The notes: generated by a model not told the origin, from the letters alone. Positions 17,902-28,085 are shown, counted from the stretch's first letter. The stretch is DNA of 55,112 bases from Ancylomarina sp. 16SWW S1-10-2 (GCF_009669305.1 NZ_SADB01000025.1:1-55112), one strand, 5' to 3'. Program-made: numbers and translations.

Positions 17902-18006
17902 TTCCTTATTTTCTCCATATAGAATAGTTTTCTCCACTTAACAGCTAAATATTCCGATAATAAAATCGCATGAATTCTGATATAAAACCATCTCATCAAT
18001 TAATCG

Positions 18007-18014
18007 TACCTTCG
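18007..18014 (+). promoter_or_regulatory. -7 promoter box of ung
   Basis: TACCTTCG, 18 nt before the ATG at 18033. No clear -33 element. Confidence 0.35.
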
Positions 18015-18032
18015 CGTAAAACCAAATAAATT

Positions 18033-18716
18033 ATGAATAAAAACATAAGCGATAGCTGGAAAGAACATCTATGTCCTGAATTTGACAAATCATATTTCAA
18101 GCAATTAGAAGAATTTGTTGATACCGAATATCAAGAGAATGAAGTATATCCTCCTGAAGAATTAATATTTAGAGCCTTTAACACGTGTCCTTTCGAAGAT
18201 ATAAAGGTTGTTATACTTGGTCAAGATCCATATCACGGTACAAACCAAGCTAATGGCTTAGCCTTTTCAGTAAATGATAAGATGAGATTTCCTCCAAGCT
18301 TGCGTAACATCTACAAGGAGCTTAATAAAGATCTAAACATTCCTATTTCGAGCAAAGGGAATTTAGAAGATTGGGCAAAACAAGGTGTTCTCCTTATTAA
18401 TGCAACCTTAACAGTAAGAGCCAACGAAGCTGGTTCTCATCAGAATAAGGGATGGGAAGAATTTACCGATGCAGCCATAAAAGCCATATCTGAAAAAAGA
18501 GAAAAAATTGTATTTATCTTATGGGGAGCATATGCTCACAAAAAGGGACTTCAAATAGATAGAAAAAAACATTTCATTCTTAAATCGGCTCACCCATCTC
18601 CATTATCAGCTCATCGAGGTTTTTTTGAAAGCAAGCCTTTTAGTCAAACCAATACGTATTTAAAAAAACAAGGCTTCGAACCTATAAACTGGGAATTAAA
18701 ATCAGACGAAGGATAA
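18033..18716 (+). CDS. ung: uracil-DNA glycosylase
   Basis: Removes uracil from DNA in base-excision repair. The 227-residue protein has all family-1 UDG motifs: the water-activating motif GQDPYHG (Asp near residue 65), the uracil-stacking FPPSLRNI region, LLINATLTV, and the DNA-intercalating HPSPLSAHRGFF. Its length matches the E. coli enzyme (229). It is monocistronic, with a bidirectional terminator following. Confidence 0.97.
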   Translation: MNKNISDSWKEHLCPEFDKSYFKQLEEFVDTEYQENEVYPPEELIFRAFNTCPFEDIKVVILGQDPYHGTNQANGLAFSVNDKMRFPPSLRNIYKELNKDLNIPISSKGNLEDWAKQGVLLINATLTVRANEAGSHQNKGWEEFTDAAIKAISEKREKIVFILWGAYAHKKGLQIDRKKHFILKSAHPSPLSAHRGFFESKPFSQTNTYLKKQGFEPINWELKSDEG

Positions 18717-18737
18717 AAACTTAAGATTTTAAAAGAA

Positions 18738-18769
18738 TTAGGGGCTATCGAATTATCGATAGCCCCTAA
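18738..18769. terminator. bidirectional terminator between ung and the DUF4783 gene
   Basis: A 14-bp perfect stem (TTAGGGGCTATCGA, 18738-18751, with its complement at 18756-18769) and a 4-nt loop, followed by TTTTTATTT on the plus strand and preceded by AAAAG/AAAA tracts for the minus strand. It separates convergent genes. Confidence 0.85.
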
Positions 18770-18790
18770 TTTTTATTTCTTATTTAAATA

Positions 18791-19186
18791 CTATTCAACT
18801 TCAATACTCAAGCGATGTATAATAGCTTTATTTCCTGTCCCCTTCAAAAGGAATGTTGTTCTAAAGTTACCATTATTAGTGAGTAAAGTTCCTATAAAAT
18901 AAGGCGCATTAGCTTTACCTCCAATATGTTTCTTCTTTAAACTCTTGGGTTTATATTTCGCAAAAAACTTAGCCATTATCTGCTTAGCTTGCGATCTGCT
19001 ATAAATTGCTTCCTTATCTTGAATTTTTAGCTCAATTCTGTCACTAAAAAATGCAGCCAAACTAATGCTATTACCTTGTTCAAAAGCAGTAACCAAACCT
19101 TTAGGTAATTTCTGTTCTTGCTGTGCAAAAGTTGTCACACTTAAACCCAAAATGGCAATAATTAGTATGTATTTTATAAATCTCAT
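18791..19186 (-). CDS. DUF4783 domain-containing secreted protein
   Basis: A 131-residue protein with a signal peptide (KYILIIAILGLSVTTFAQ) and a small NTF2-like alpha/beta domain. It is typical of the DUF4783 family of Bacteroidota: LVTAFEQGNSISLAAFFSDR and SRSQAKQIMAKFFAKYKP. These proteins resemble the DUF3225/NTF2-like fold and their role is unknown. It ends at a terminator shared with the convergent ung. Confidence 0.85.
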   Translation of the reverse strand: MRFIKYILIIAILGLSVTTFAQQEQKLPKGLVTAFEQGNSISLAAFFSDRIELKIQDKEAIYSRSQAKQIMAKFFAKYKPKSLKKKHIGGKANAPYFIGTLLTNNGNFRTTFLLKGTGNKAIIHRLSIEVE

Positions 19187-19440
19187 AAAATGATTTTTTA
19201 TTGTAAATTCAAACTCATTAGTACAAATTTCATGCTAAATTTCAAACGCAAGGTAATAAGAATGTACTAAAAATTTAACTTTTCGCTTATTATCATGATA
19301 AAGCACCTCTTAATATTTCATTTCAAATCTTCTCAACCTATCTTTGTCCTATTAAAACTTCATTATTTATTTTAGACATATAAAGGGTAAATAGTCGAAT
19401 ATAGACTCTAAGTATTGTTTAATAAAGCAATAAATCAAAC

Positions 19441-19914
19441 ATGAAAACCAGCTTACTTGTTATAGGGAAAACTGACAAAGACTTTGTGATAAAGGGTATT
19501 GAGGAATATCAAAAGAGATTGATTCATTACATGCCTTACGAAATGAAGATTATTCCTGATATTAAAAATACAAAGAATCTTTCTGAGCAGCAACAAAAGC
19601 AAAAGGAAGGCGAATTGATTTTATCGCAGGTTAAAAGTGGTGATCTGTTAATTTTGTTGGATGAAGGTGGTAAAGAATTTTCATCAACAGCTTTTTCACA
19701 ATTTATTGAACAAAAAATGTTGAGTGGCATTAAGAACCTTATTTTCGTAATTGGTGGTCCTTACGGCTTCTCTCCCGATGTTTACAAGCAAGCTCAAGGA
19801 AAAGTATCCCTTTCTAAAATGACCTTTTCACATCAAATGATTCGTATGATCTTTACAGAACAGCTTTATAGAGCTATGACCATACTGCGTAATGAACCTT
19901 ATCATCACATTTGA
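19441..19914 (+). CDS. rlmH: 23S rRNA (pseudouridine1915-N3)-methyltransferase RlmH
   Basis: The 157-residue protein is a SPOUT-class methyltransferase that methylates pseudouridine 1915 in helix 69 of 23S rRNA with S-adenosylmethionine. Diagnostic features are LLDEGGKEFSS, the knot motif FVIGGPYGFSP and the highly conserved C-terminus EQLYRAMTILRNEPYHH. The length is that of the E. coli enzyme (155). A -7-like TATCTTTG lies at 19339-19346. Confidence 0.97.
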   Translation: MKTSLLVIGKTDKDFVIKGIEEYQKRLIHYMPYEMKIIPDIKNTKNLSEQQQKQKEGELILSQVKSGDLLILLDEGGKEFSSTAFSQFIEQKMLSGIKNLIFVIGGPYGFSPDVYKQAQGKVSLSKMTFSHQMIRMIFTEQLYRAMTILRNEPYHHI

Positions 19915-20058
19915 CGATCTCACTAAATTATGCTAATTTAAGAGTTGTATAAATCTCAATCTAGGTTCGCTAAATTATTGATATTTTAAAAGAGTTGGCA
20001 TCATACTTGCGCAAACGATCTGGATTGAATTCATAGCTTATCACTTATATCCTTGATC

Positions 20059-23000
20059 TTGAAAAAATATAAACTCATCATCTCTCTTCTTGTTGTCTTT
20101 CTACTTTCAATAATTATTGGAATAATAACAGACTATCAAGCAAATACTGACAAGAAATCTCAAACGAAACTTGATGATTTCCAAGAAGTATTTTTTGAAA
20201 AAGAAGCTCTACTTGACCAATATTTAGCAAGCCTAGCTAATTCTATATCTAAAGAGAAAAAGTTTATTTCGGACAATGATAACCTAAGTAAACAGGAAAA
20301 AGAATTAAAAGACAAAGATTTACTATTATTTGCTCTCGATAATGACAGCCTAATATATTGGAGCAATAATTCTATCGACCTTACACCATCCATTATCAAT
20401 GGGCATTTTGAATCTGAAGTTCAGTTTATCGACAATTCATGGTTTTATATTAAGAAATTAAGAGTTGGCGAAGAACAGTTACTTGGTTTAATATTAATTC
20501 AAAAGGAATACACTTACGAAAACAAATATTTAAAAAAGCATTTCGCAAAGGCATTCGATTTACCTGATTCTTACATCATCCATTTTCATAAAGATGATGA
20601 GAACGCAATTAAAAACACAAAAGGGAAATCGCTTTTCAATTTAGAAAAAGAGAAAGATAATTTCTTATCTCAACCTGATTTTAACAAGGCAGTATATTTC
20701 TATTTATTGAGTTTATTGTGTGGCGTATTACTAGCCATACAAATTATACGTGTACGTCGAAAATTATGGTTTCGAAGTATCGGAATTATTGTGTTTGGCT
20801 TCTTACTAGTTTGGCTTCGCTACATCATGCTAAGTAAAGGCATTCCGAATGTTTTCTCAAGCATGGAACTATTCTCTCCTGTACTTTTTGCCTCCTCGTT
20901 CTATTTTCCATCATTGGGGGATTTCGCCATAAATAGCTTCTTTATTTTTAGCTTCATTTACACATACACAACCTATTTTCCATATCAGGTTTTGCTTCGA
21001 AATAGGGCTTTATCGTTCAATTACATATTTCTAATCATTAATCTAATATTCTTTTCTCTATTGTATGCAACAATAAGCATGCTATTCAAAAACCTGGTTT
21101 TAGATTCTAGCATGTCATTTCAAATGTATGAGATCAAAGCCAATTGGATTTATTCCATGTTTGGATTAGTTGTATTAATACAGCTTTTTTATGGTCTCAT
21201 TCTATTAGGTAAACTAACAAACCGAAGCATAAAAGATAAAATATCAACACCTTTAAGATTATTAGTAATTCTACTTTTTTTTGGAGTATATACCCTTCTG
21301 AAAACAGTGATGGGAATACAAATAGATTGGTTAGGCCTTGGCTTTGAACTTTCAATACTAATTGCACTTATTCTTATCGATGAATTTGTAAAAGCAAGTT
21401 ACTATCATACCTTCTTCATTTCTTTATTGCTCTTTATTTCAATTTTTATAAGTAATAGAATAAACACATTTGCAGAGCAAAAGGAAAAACAAGCTCGGGT
21501 TCTTGAAACTCTAAATTTATCTTCGGAAAACAGCCCAACATCTGAGACCTTACTTATTGAACTTGAGAAACAGATTAAATCAGACACACTACTAAAAAAA
21601 CTTTGTATAAAACCTGTTCGTAACGAAACGAAGATTATCAATTATTTAGAAAATAATCTATTAATTGGATACTGGGAACAATTTCATATTCAAATCACAG
21701 TTTGTGGTGAGACAGACGAACTAAATATTGAACCTGATAATCAAATTCGAAACTGCTATGAGTTTTTCGAAGAGATGATTCTAAAGAATGGTGAACTTAT
21801 TATTGGTAGTCATTTTTACAATCTAAATGAATACGATGGCATGGTATCCTACTTGGGAAAACTTGAAATCGAAACTCAAAAGAAACAGAATCATTGCATT
21901 TTTATTCGTCTAGATTCAAAATCAATATCTCAAGGTTTGGGATATCCCGACCTTCTTCTTGATGAAAAAATTAAATTACAACCCTCTGGTAAAGATTACT
22001 CATTTGGTAAATATAGAAATGGTAAACTAATTGCCTCATCAGGAGAATTCAATTATTACTTAAACGATGCGGATTTTGGCAAATCTGATGAAACCTATGC
22101 TTGGAAAAAACTTGACCATTATTCTCACCTTATCTTTCGCTTTGGTGAAAACTCTCTTGTTCTAAGCTCACCAGAAATCACTTGGCTTAAAAGGTTTATA
22201 TCTATTCCGTATATCTTTATATTATTCTATATTTTCACCATTATTATAGCATTTATTGAACGATTTCCCTGGCATTTAAAACTTAAATATGGTTTTAAAT
22301 ATAGAATTCAATATTCCATTATTGCCGTATTAATGCTCTTCTTTCTTCTTCTTGGAGGCGGTAGTGTTTATTATAATATCGAACAGTTCAACCAAAAACA
22401 CAATAAAGAATTAAGAGAAAAACTGCAAATAATAAAACAACAGATTATTCCTGAACTTCAACTCAATCCAACCAAAAGTGAAATCACCGAAAGGCTGCAA
22501 CAAATTTCAAGTTTAATTTTTGCTGACATACACCTTTACAGTATCAAAGGTGAGCTCATAGCTTCTTCTCGTCACGAAATTTTTGATAAAAAAGTACAAG
22601 GGAAACAAATGAATTTCTCTGCTTTCTATCAGCTATTCCATAAAGGAAGAACCCATTTTATTCATAAGGAACAAATTGGAAGTATGGAATATCTATCAGC
22701 ATACGAAAGCTTGGTTGATGCTGATAATAAACTTTTGGCTTTCATAAACCTCCCTTATTTTATAAAAAGTCAAGATCTAAGATCAGAGCTTATTAACTTA
22801 ATCCTAACTGGAATCAACCTACACCTATTTATGATTCTTATAGCCATTTTCGTTTCAGTTATCATCTCTAATAAAATTACGCAACCCTTAAGATTAATTG
22901 AAAACAAATTACAGAGCACGCAACTTGGCAAACATAGTACAGCAATTGAGTATACTAAAAATGATGAAATTGGAAGTCTAATAAAAGTGTACAATAAAAT

Positions 23001-23721
23001 GCTCGTGGATTTAGAACAATCGGCTGAGCTATTAGCTCAATCGGAGAGGGAAACAGCTTGGAGAGAAATGGCTCGACAAGTAGCTCATGAAATTAAGAAT
23101 CCACTTACACCAATGAAGTTGAGTATTCAATTTCTATTACGTCGTTACGATGATCAATCGCCAGATTGGGGAAAACACTTAAAGCAATTCAGCGAAACTT
23201 TAATTCATCAAATTGATACACTTTCGTCCATTGCAACGGCATTTTCTAACTTTGCTAAAATGCCAGAATCAAAATTAGAGGTTCTAAACTTAGTTGATAT
23301 CTTAAAACATGCCTTATCACTCTATCAAAACGATAAGCACGACATAAAGCTTAATCTAAATGGAATTGATGAAGCTATGGCTAGCCTTGATAGAGAACAA
23401 TTTGTGCGAATCTATGTCAATCTCTTAAACAATGCAATTGAGGCTATTCCTAACGATAAAGCAGGAATAATTAAAATAGATCTGAAAAAAGAAAATGGCT
23501 ATTGGTTGACTTCAGTTTCGGATAATGGAAAAGGCGTTGATCCTAACATAAAGGAAAGACTTTTCTATCCAAATTTCACAACAAAATCCAGTGGAATGGG
23601 ACTAGGTTTAGCTATCGTAAAAAATAACGTAACGCAAGCTGGTGGAAAAATTTGGGTCGAATCAGAACTTGGTAAAGGCAGTACTTTCTACATTAAAATA
23701 CCTAAACTTAAACAAAGTTAA
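20059..23721 (+). CDS. large multi-pass NtrY-like sensor histidine kinase
   Basis: About 1220 residues, beginning with TTG (20059; a second TTG at 20053 is possible) because no ATG precedes the first membrane segment (KYKLIISLLVVFLLSIII). Order: one helix, a sensor region to about residue 205, a block of seven or so helices (about 210-460), a second extracytoplasmic region, a helix near 725, another near 765, a third sensor region, a helix near 930, HAMP (NKITQPLRLIENKL), and HisKA with REMARQVAHEIKNPLTPMKL, the NtrY-type H-box (His about 1010), then HATPase_c ending in GSGMGLGLAIV-like G boxes. No response regulator is linked. It follows rlmH by 144 nt and is convergent with the pseudo-receiver LuxR gene. 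Confidence 0.88.
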   Translation: MKKYKLIISLLVVFLLSIIIGIITDYQANTDKKSQTKLDDFQEVFFEKEALLDQYLASLANSISKEKKFISDNDNLSKQEKELKDKDLLLFALDNDSLIYWSNNSIDLTPSIINGHFESEVQFIDNSWFYIKKLRVGEEQLLGLILIQKEYTYENKYLKKHFAKAFDLPDSYIIHFHKDDENAIKNTKGKSLFNLEKEKDNFLSQPDFNKAVYFYLLSLLCGVLLAIQIIRVRRKLWFRSIGIIVFGFLLVWLRYIMLSKGIPNVFSSMELFSPVLFASSFYFPSLGDFAINSFFIFSFIYTYTTYFPYQVLLRNRALSFNYIFLIINLIFFSLLYATISMLFKNLVLDSSMSFQMYEIKANWIYSMFGLVVLIQLFYGLILLGKLTNRSIKDKISTPLRLLVILLFFGVYTLLKTVMGIQIDWLGLGFELSILIALILIDEFVKASYYHTFFISLLLFISIFISNRINTFAEQKEKQARVLETLNLSSENSPTSETLLIELEKQIKSDTLLKKLCIKPVRNETKIINYLENNLLIGYWEQFHIQITVCGETDELNIEPDNQIRNCYEFFEEMILKNGELIIGSHFYNLNEYDGMVSYLGKLEIETQKKQNHCIFIRLDSKSISQGLGYPDLLLDEKIKLQPSGKDYSFGKYRNGKLIASSGEFNYYLNDADFGKSDETYAWKKLDHYSHLIFRFGENSLVLSSPEITWLKRFISIPYIFILFYIFTIIIAFIERFPWHLKLKYGFKYRIQYSIIAVLMLFFLLLGGGSVYYNIEQFNQKHNKELREKLQIIKQQIIPELQLNPTKSEITERLQQISSLIFADIHLYSIKGELIASSRHEIFDKKVQGKQMNFSAFYQLFHKGRTHFIHKEQIGSMEYLSAYESLVDADNKLLAFINLPYFIKSQDLRSELINLILTGINLHLFMILIAIFVSVIISNKITQPLRLIENKLQSTQLGKHSTAIEYTKNDEIGSLIKVYNKMLVDLEQSAELLAQSERETAWREMARQVAHEIKNPLTPMKLSIQFLLRRYDDQSPDWGKHLKQFSETLIHQIDTLSSIATAFSNFAKMPESKLEVLNLVDILKHALSLYQNDKHDIKLNLNGIDEAMASLDREQFVRIYVNLLNNAIEAIPNDKAGIIKIDLKKENGYWLTSVSDNGKGVDPNIKERLFYPNFTTKSSGMGLGLAIVKNNVTQAGGKIWVESELGKGSTFYIKIPKLKQS

Positions 23722-23740
23722 CCATAACTATTACCTACAG

Positions 23741-24334
23741 CTACTTAACTTCATCCATAGCTATTAAATCATTCAAAATAGCGTAAACAGTTAAACCTGA
23801 TACTGACTTAATGCCTAGCTTATGCGTAATATTTTTCCTATGTGTTACTACGGTGTGAATACTAATAAATAACTGATCTGCAATTTCCTTATTAGTCAAG
23901 CCAAGGGCAATATGCTTTAATATATTCTTCTCTCGAGCACTAATTGGTTCAGATGAATTTTCTTTTTTATTTTTCTTAATCAATTCATCTTTCAGCCCTT
24001 CTAAACAAGAAATAATTTTAGCTTGCCCATCATTATAATGAAGAAAGGCATCGGCTGAATATTTTGATTCCAATTCCTCACCATTCGATATAATTACAAG
24101 TTTACAATCACCTAGCTTAGCACAATCTTCTTTCAACAATTCGGTACTCGATTCAAATAAATCCGGATTTAATATAAGAATATCAGGATTAAAAGAACTA
24201 AAACTTTCAAATAAACCTTCAGCTTTATCCATCTCCTGTACTATCAGATTATCGCCAAGTTTTTTCAAAATAGCTCCCAAACCTTTTTGAATTAAATATG
24301 AAGCTTCGGCAACTACTATTTTAATATTATTCAT
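23741..24334 (-). CDS. LuxR-type regulator with degenerate receiver domain
   Basis: This 197-residue protein has the NarL/FixJ layout: an N-terminal receiver-like domain (1-115) and a C-terminal LuxR helix-turn-helix (about 130-190; SAREKNILKHIALGLTNKEI and HTVVTHRKNI). The receiver lacks the phosphorylation chemistry: the acceptor Asp is Asn56 (DILILNPDLF), the acidic pair is reduced to Glu10 (VVAEAS), and the conserved Lys is missing (AFLHYND). It is therefore probably a phosphorylation-independent regulator. It follows the hemerythrin gene by 9 nt in the same operon, suggesting that the diiron protein or its ligand provides the signal. Confidence 0.88.
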   Translation of the reverse strand: MNNIKIVVAEASYLIQKGLGAILKKLGDNLIVQEMDKAEGLFESFSSFNPDILILNPDLFESSTELLKEDCAKLGDCKLVIISNGEELESKYSADAFLHYNDGQAKIISCLEGLKDELIKKNKKENSSEPISAREKNILKHIALGLTNKEIADQLFISIHTVVTHRKNITHKLGIKSVSGLTVYAILNDLIAMDEVK

Positions 24335-24343
24335 AGCTCCAGT

Positions 24344-25072
24344 TTAATTCATTTCAGAAATTATTTTCTCCATACCAACAATTTTGGGTATTAAAACCTT
24401 ATTCTCAATTCGAGAATGATAACTTAAGTCTTGTTCCAAAATAAATAAGGTTTGTATAATTTTATGATATAAACTAGCATCTAATGGAGGTGTTAGATAT
24501 TTAATCATGATGATTCTTAAGTCCATCAATTTTTCTTCTACATCATCGTGCACATCTTGATATTTCAAAATAGAAAATGAATCGTATATCTTCTGATTCT
24601 TTTCAGAAATAACGCCTGTTTTACAAATTTCTTCAACAGCTAAAACGTAGGGAAAAACAACTTCCTCCTCATGAATGATATGCTCAGTCATCTCATTCTT
24701 ATAAGCTTCATAAAAATCCTTGATCAACAAAATATACTTCTTATCTTCAGATTCAGTATGTTGTAATGCCACAATTAAGTCCTCTATTTCAGATAGTTTA
24801 TCATTTAAATAACAAGAGTGAGTCATTTTAAGATAAGCAACAAGATCTTTTGAAGGAATTGATTGTAATTCCTCTTTTGGGAAATAGTCTTTATCATGAT
24901 AAGTATTTACAAGCTGTAAAAAAAAATTAAGATCAACCTGAGTCTCTTCACAGATTTCTTTCACCGTTTTATCGCCAAATCCTAAATTAATTCCGAATCG
25001 ATGAATCACAGGTATTAACATGTAATTCATTTGAATGACATCTGCCATTTTCATATCCTTGGTAATACGCAT
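24344..25072 (-). CDS. hemerythrin-like diiron protein (RIC/ScdA-related)
   Basis: A 242-residue protein with an N-terminal DUF542/ScdA-type helical segment (MADVIQMNYMLIPVIHRFGI, residues 9-28) and a hemerythrin four-helix bundle. Iron ligands can be placed: His in MTHSCYL, His and Glu in EHIIHEEEVVFPY, His in YQDVHDDVEE and His/Glu in SYHSRIENKVL. RIC proteins repair iron-sulfur clusters damaged by nitric oxide or oxidants. The cysteine motif of classical RIC is not seen at the N-terminus, so a sensor function for O2 or NO is as likely. First gene of a two-gene operon with the LuxR-type regulator. Confidence 0.85.
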   Translation of the reverse strand: MRITKDMKMADVIQMNYMLIPVIHRFGINLGFGDKTVKEICEETQVDLNFFLQLVNTYHDKDYFPKEELQSIPSKDLVAYLKMTHSCYLNDKLSEIEDLIVALQHTESEDKKYILLIKDFYEAYKNEMTEHIIHEEEVVFPYVLAVEEICKTGVISEKNQKIYDSFSILKYQDVHDDVEEKLMDLRIIMIKYLTPPLDASLYHKIIQTLFILEQDLSYHSRIENKVLIPKIVGMEKIISEMN

Positions 25073-25127
25073 GCGACCTATTTTATTGATTGATGTTCAA
25101 ATTACACATTATTCTCTAGATAACAAG

Positions 25128-25172
25128 ATGAGAGCTCAAAAACAGACTATATAGTCAGAATAGAGCTCTCAT
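25128..25172. promoter_or_regulatory. nested palindromes upstream of the hemerythrin operon
   Basis: ATGAGAGCTC (25128-25137) pairs with GAGCTCTCAT (25163-25172), enclosing the 12-nt palindrome GACTATATAGTC (25145-25156). It lies 56-100 nt upstream of the hemerythrin ATG, where an operator would be expected. A further inverted repeat, AATACCAA/TTGGTATT, is at 25312-25331. Confidence 0.4.
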
Positions 25173-25350
25173 TTATAAATTAGGAAACCTCAATGAATTA
25201 TTAACACTAGAAAAGAAATATTATGGCAAAAGATTTCTTAAGTTTCATTTAGTCTGAGCCTCCTGGCTTTGTTTTGTTAAAACAAAAATAACTCACTGAA
25301 GATTGTATTACAATACCAATATGTTGGTATTTATAAAATACCGAACACAA

Positions 25351-25390
25351 AAAACGTGTACTTTAAACCCTTAGGCTAAATACACGTTTT
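25351..25390 (-). terminator. terminator after der
   Basis: AAAACGTGTA (25351-25360) pairs with TACACGTTTT (25381-25390); on the minus strand the stem runs into a T-run. It is 39 nt after the der stop codon. Confidence 0.6.
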
Positions 25391-25428
25391 TATATTTTTG
25401 AATTACAGATATTAAATCTGCAATTATA

Positions 25429-26736
25429 TTATTTTTTTCTCATCAAAATCTGAATTGGCACACCTGCAAAATTCCAATTATCACGAATTTGATTTTCAAG
25501 ATAACGTCTATATGAATCTTGTATATACTGAGGTAGATTACAGTAAAACACAAAAGTTGGTGCGTAAGTAGGCAACTGAGAAACAAACTTAATTTGAATA
25601 AACTTACCTTTTACAGCAGCTGGTCTATAATGCTCAATAGCCTTAAGCATTACCTTATTAAGCTCCGAAGTTTTAATTCTACGAACACGATTTTCGTATA
25701 CCTGAACAGCACTCTCCAAAACCTTAATCAAACGAACTTTCTCTACAGCCGATGTAAAAATAAGAGGCACATCAGTAAAAGGAGCCATTTTATTACGAAT
25801 TTCCGCTTCAAATTCCTTCATGGTATTTGTTTCTTTCTTCACCAAATCCCACTTGTTTACCATGATAACACAACCCTTACGGTTTTTCATCATGATATCT
25901 AAAATAGCAAGATCCTGAGCCTCAAGACCACGAACAGCATCTAAAATCAAAACACAAACGTCAGCACTTTCAATACTCCGAATTGAACGCATTACGGAAT
26001 AAAACTCTAAATCTTCGCTCACCTTTGGTTTCTTACGAACACCAGCCGTATCAACCATAATAAAGTCGTGACCAAAACCTTGGAAACGTGTATGAATAGA
26101 ATCACGAGTCGTACCCGCAATATCAGTTACAATATTTCTATCAACACCTAATAATGCATTTACAGTTGATGATTTTCCAACATTAGGACGACCAACAAAA
26201 GCAATACGAGGCAAATCTAACTCCTCTTCTTCTGGCTTCTCAATAAAATCACCAACCAAAGCATCGAGCATATCTCCCGTTCCCGAGCCATTTACCGATG
26301 AAATAGCATAAACCATATCACCTATTCCGAAAGAATAGAATTCGTTGGCAGCATACATTAATTCAGAATTATCAGCCTTATTGGCAACCACATAAACCTT
26401 CTTCTTACTACGACGAAGAATTTTCGCTACAGCCTCGTCAAAATCAGTTATTCCGTGCTTTACGTCAACTACAAATAAGATAGCATCAGATTCATCAATT
26501 GCTAACATTACCTGCTTACGAATTTCATCTTCGAAAATATCATCCGAATTAATAGAAAATCCACCTGTATCAATTAATGAAAACTCTGTTCCATTCCAAT
26601 CAGCCTTGCCGTAATTTCTATCACGAGTTACACCCGAAGTTTCGTTTACAATCGCCTTACGAGTTCCTGTTAAACGATTAAAAAGCGTAGATTTTCCAAC
26701 GTTTGGACGACCTACAATTGCAACTATATTGCCCAT
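25429..26736 (-). CDS. der: ribosome biogenesis GTPase Der (EngA)
   Basis: The 435-residue protein has the diagnostic two tandem GTPase domains: G1 motifs GRPNVGKST at residues 8-16 and again near 181-189, DTAG/DTGG G3 motifs, NKAD and NKWD G4 motifs. A C-terminal KH-like domain follows (about 350-435, with [14 protein letters not shown]). Der is required for 50S subunit maturation. It is 125 nt downstream of era on the same strand. Confidence 0.98.
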   Translation of the reverse strand: MGNIVAIVGRPNVGKSTLFNRLTGTRKAIVNETSGVTRDRNYGKADWNGTEFSLIDTGGFSINSDDIFEDEIRKQVMLAIDESDAILFVVDVKHGITDFDEAVAKILRRSKKKVYVVANKADNSELMYAANEFYSFGIGDMVYAISSVNGSGTGDMLDALVGDFIEKPEEEELDLPRIAFVGRPNVGKSSTVNALLGVDRNIVTDIAGTTRDSIHTRFQGFGHDFIMVDTAGVRKKPKVSEDLEFYSVMRSIRSIESADVCVLILDAVRGLEAQDLAILDIMMKNRKGCVIMVNKWDLVKKETNTMKEFEAEIRNKMAPFTDVPLIFTSAVEKVRLIKVLESAVQVYENRVRRIKTSELNKVMLKAIEHYRPAAVKGKFIQIKFVSQLPTYAPTFVFYCNLPQYIQDSYRRYLENQIRDNWNFAGVPIQILMRKK

Positions 26737-26861
26737 TTCTTAATTATTTTTTCGATCTGACTTTCAAAAGAAAGACGAGAATCTGTATTCAAATTTATTT
26801 GAGCGAATATGTCGTCTCTCATAGACAGTTCTATCACTCATCCCAATTGGGAAACTCTTAT

Positions 26862-27755
26862 TTATTTTTGGTAACCGAAGTTTTTCAACTGAGAATCTTT
26901 ACTTCTCCAGTCTTTTGCAACTTTAACATAGAGTTGTAGAAATACTTTTTTACCAAAGAAAGCTTCAATATCCATACGAGCTTCAGTACCTACTTTTTTC
27001 AAAGCGCCACCTTTATGCCCAATAATAATACCTTTTTGTGAAGTTCTTTCCACATTTATAACAGCCATAATTCTTAAGAGTTTTGGCTCGTCTTTATATT
27101 CCTCAACTTCAATCTCAACACTATAAGGAACTTCCTTATCGTAATTCATTAAAACTTTCTCTCTAATAATTTCGGTAACGAAAAATTTAGATGGTAAATC
27201 AGTCACCTCATCTTTTGCAAAATAGGGAGGTGCTACAGGAAGTAATTCTAAAATACGATTGAATAAATTTTCAACATTGAAATTTTCCTTTGCAGACATA
27301 GGAAAAATCTCTGCTTGAGGAATTTTCTCTTTCCAAATATCAAAAAGTTTAGTCAATTTAGCCTGATCAGATAAATCGATTTTATTAATAATCAATAAAA
27401 CTGGAACAGTCGAATTTTGAACCTTTTTCAAGAATTCTTCATTCTTGTCGATGGTTTCAATCACATCGGTTACATAAATAATGATATCAGCATCAACCAA
27501 AGCTGATGTCGAAAACTTCATCATAGATTCCTGAAGCTTATAGTTTGGTTTCAATACACCGGGTGTATCTGAATAGACGATTTGGAAATCATCTCCATTA
27601 ACAATCCCTTTTATTCTATGGCGAGTTGTTTGCGATTTCGATGTAATAATTGAAATTCGCTCCCCTACCAAATTATTCATTAGGGTTGATTTACCTACAT
27701 TGGGATTACCAATGATATTTACAAAACCTGACTTATGAGGTGTTTTTTCTGACAT
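26862..27755 (-). CDS. era: GTPase Era
   Basis: The start at 27755 (MSEKTPHKSGFVNIIG) is preferred over an in-frame ATG at 27797; this gives 297 residues, the usual Era length (about 300). GTPase motifs: GNPNVGKST (G1), DTPG (G3), NKID (G4), and SAKE (G5). The C-terminal KH domain has the signature GHKGGALKKVGTEAR. Era binds the 3' end of 16S rRNA and assists 30S assembly. It probably forms an operon with der. Confidence 0.97.
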   Translation of the reverse strand: MSEKTPHKSGFVNIIGNPNVGKSTLMNNLVGERISIITSKSQTTRHRIKGIVNGDDFQIVYSDTPGVLKPNYKLQESMMKFSTSALVDADIIIYVTDVIETIDKNEEFLKKVQNSTVPVLLIINKIDLSDQAKLTKLFDIWKEKIPQAEIFPMSAKENFNVENLFNRILELLPVAPPYFAKDEVTDLPSKFFVTEIIREKVLMNYDKEVPYSVEIEVEEYKDEPKLLRIMAVINVERTSQKGIIIGHKGGALKKVGTEARMDIEAFFGKKVFLQLYVKVAKDWRSKDSQLKNFGYQK

Positions 27756-27979
27756 ATCTTGATTATGAGGTTTCCAAACTTTGAAAATTAAGATCATTAC
27801 TTTTCATAAACAGCAATAAACCAAAATCTTATCAGCAAAATCTCGAAACATTTTGAATTTGCAAATATAGTGCTTTTTCTTTGAACGATATAACAAGTAA
27901 TTGATTTAATTGTGATTGAGTTTACACCTTTGTCAAATAAAACCACTCTACGGCCAACATATATTCTAAATACAAAAAA

Positions 27980-28003
27980 CACCCTCGAACTTAATCGAGA
28001 GTG
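27980..28003 (-). terminator. terminator after the M20 dipeptidase gene
   Basis: CACCCTCGA (27980-27988) and TCGAGAGTG (27995-28003) form a 9-bp stem with one G-T pair on the minus strand, followed there by a T-run of six. Confidence 0.7.
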
Positions 28004-28085
28004 CTTTTATAAATTATAAAGAAGAAACGCTTAGACTTCAACTTAACTCAGGACTTCGCCTTTCACTTTATCCTTTAACCTTTTA

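Noticed and set aside
27797-27982. 61-codon minus-strand ORF upstream of era
   Set aside because: It lies between a terminator and the era promoter region (TATATTTG at 27869-27862) and has no recognisable features.
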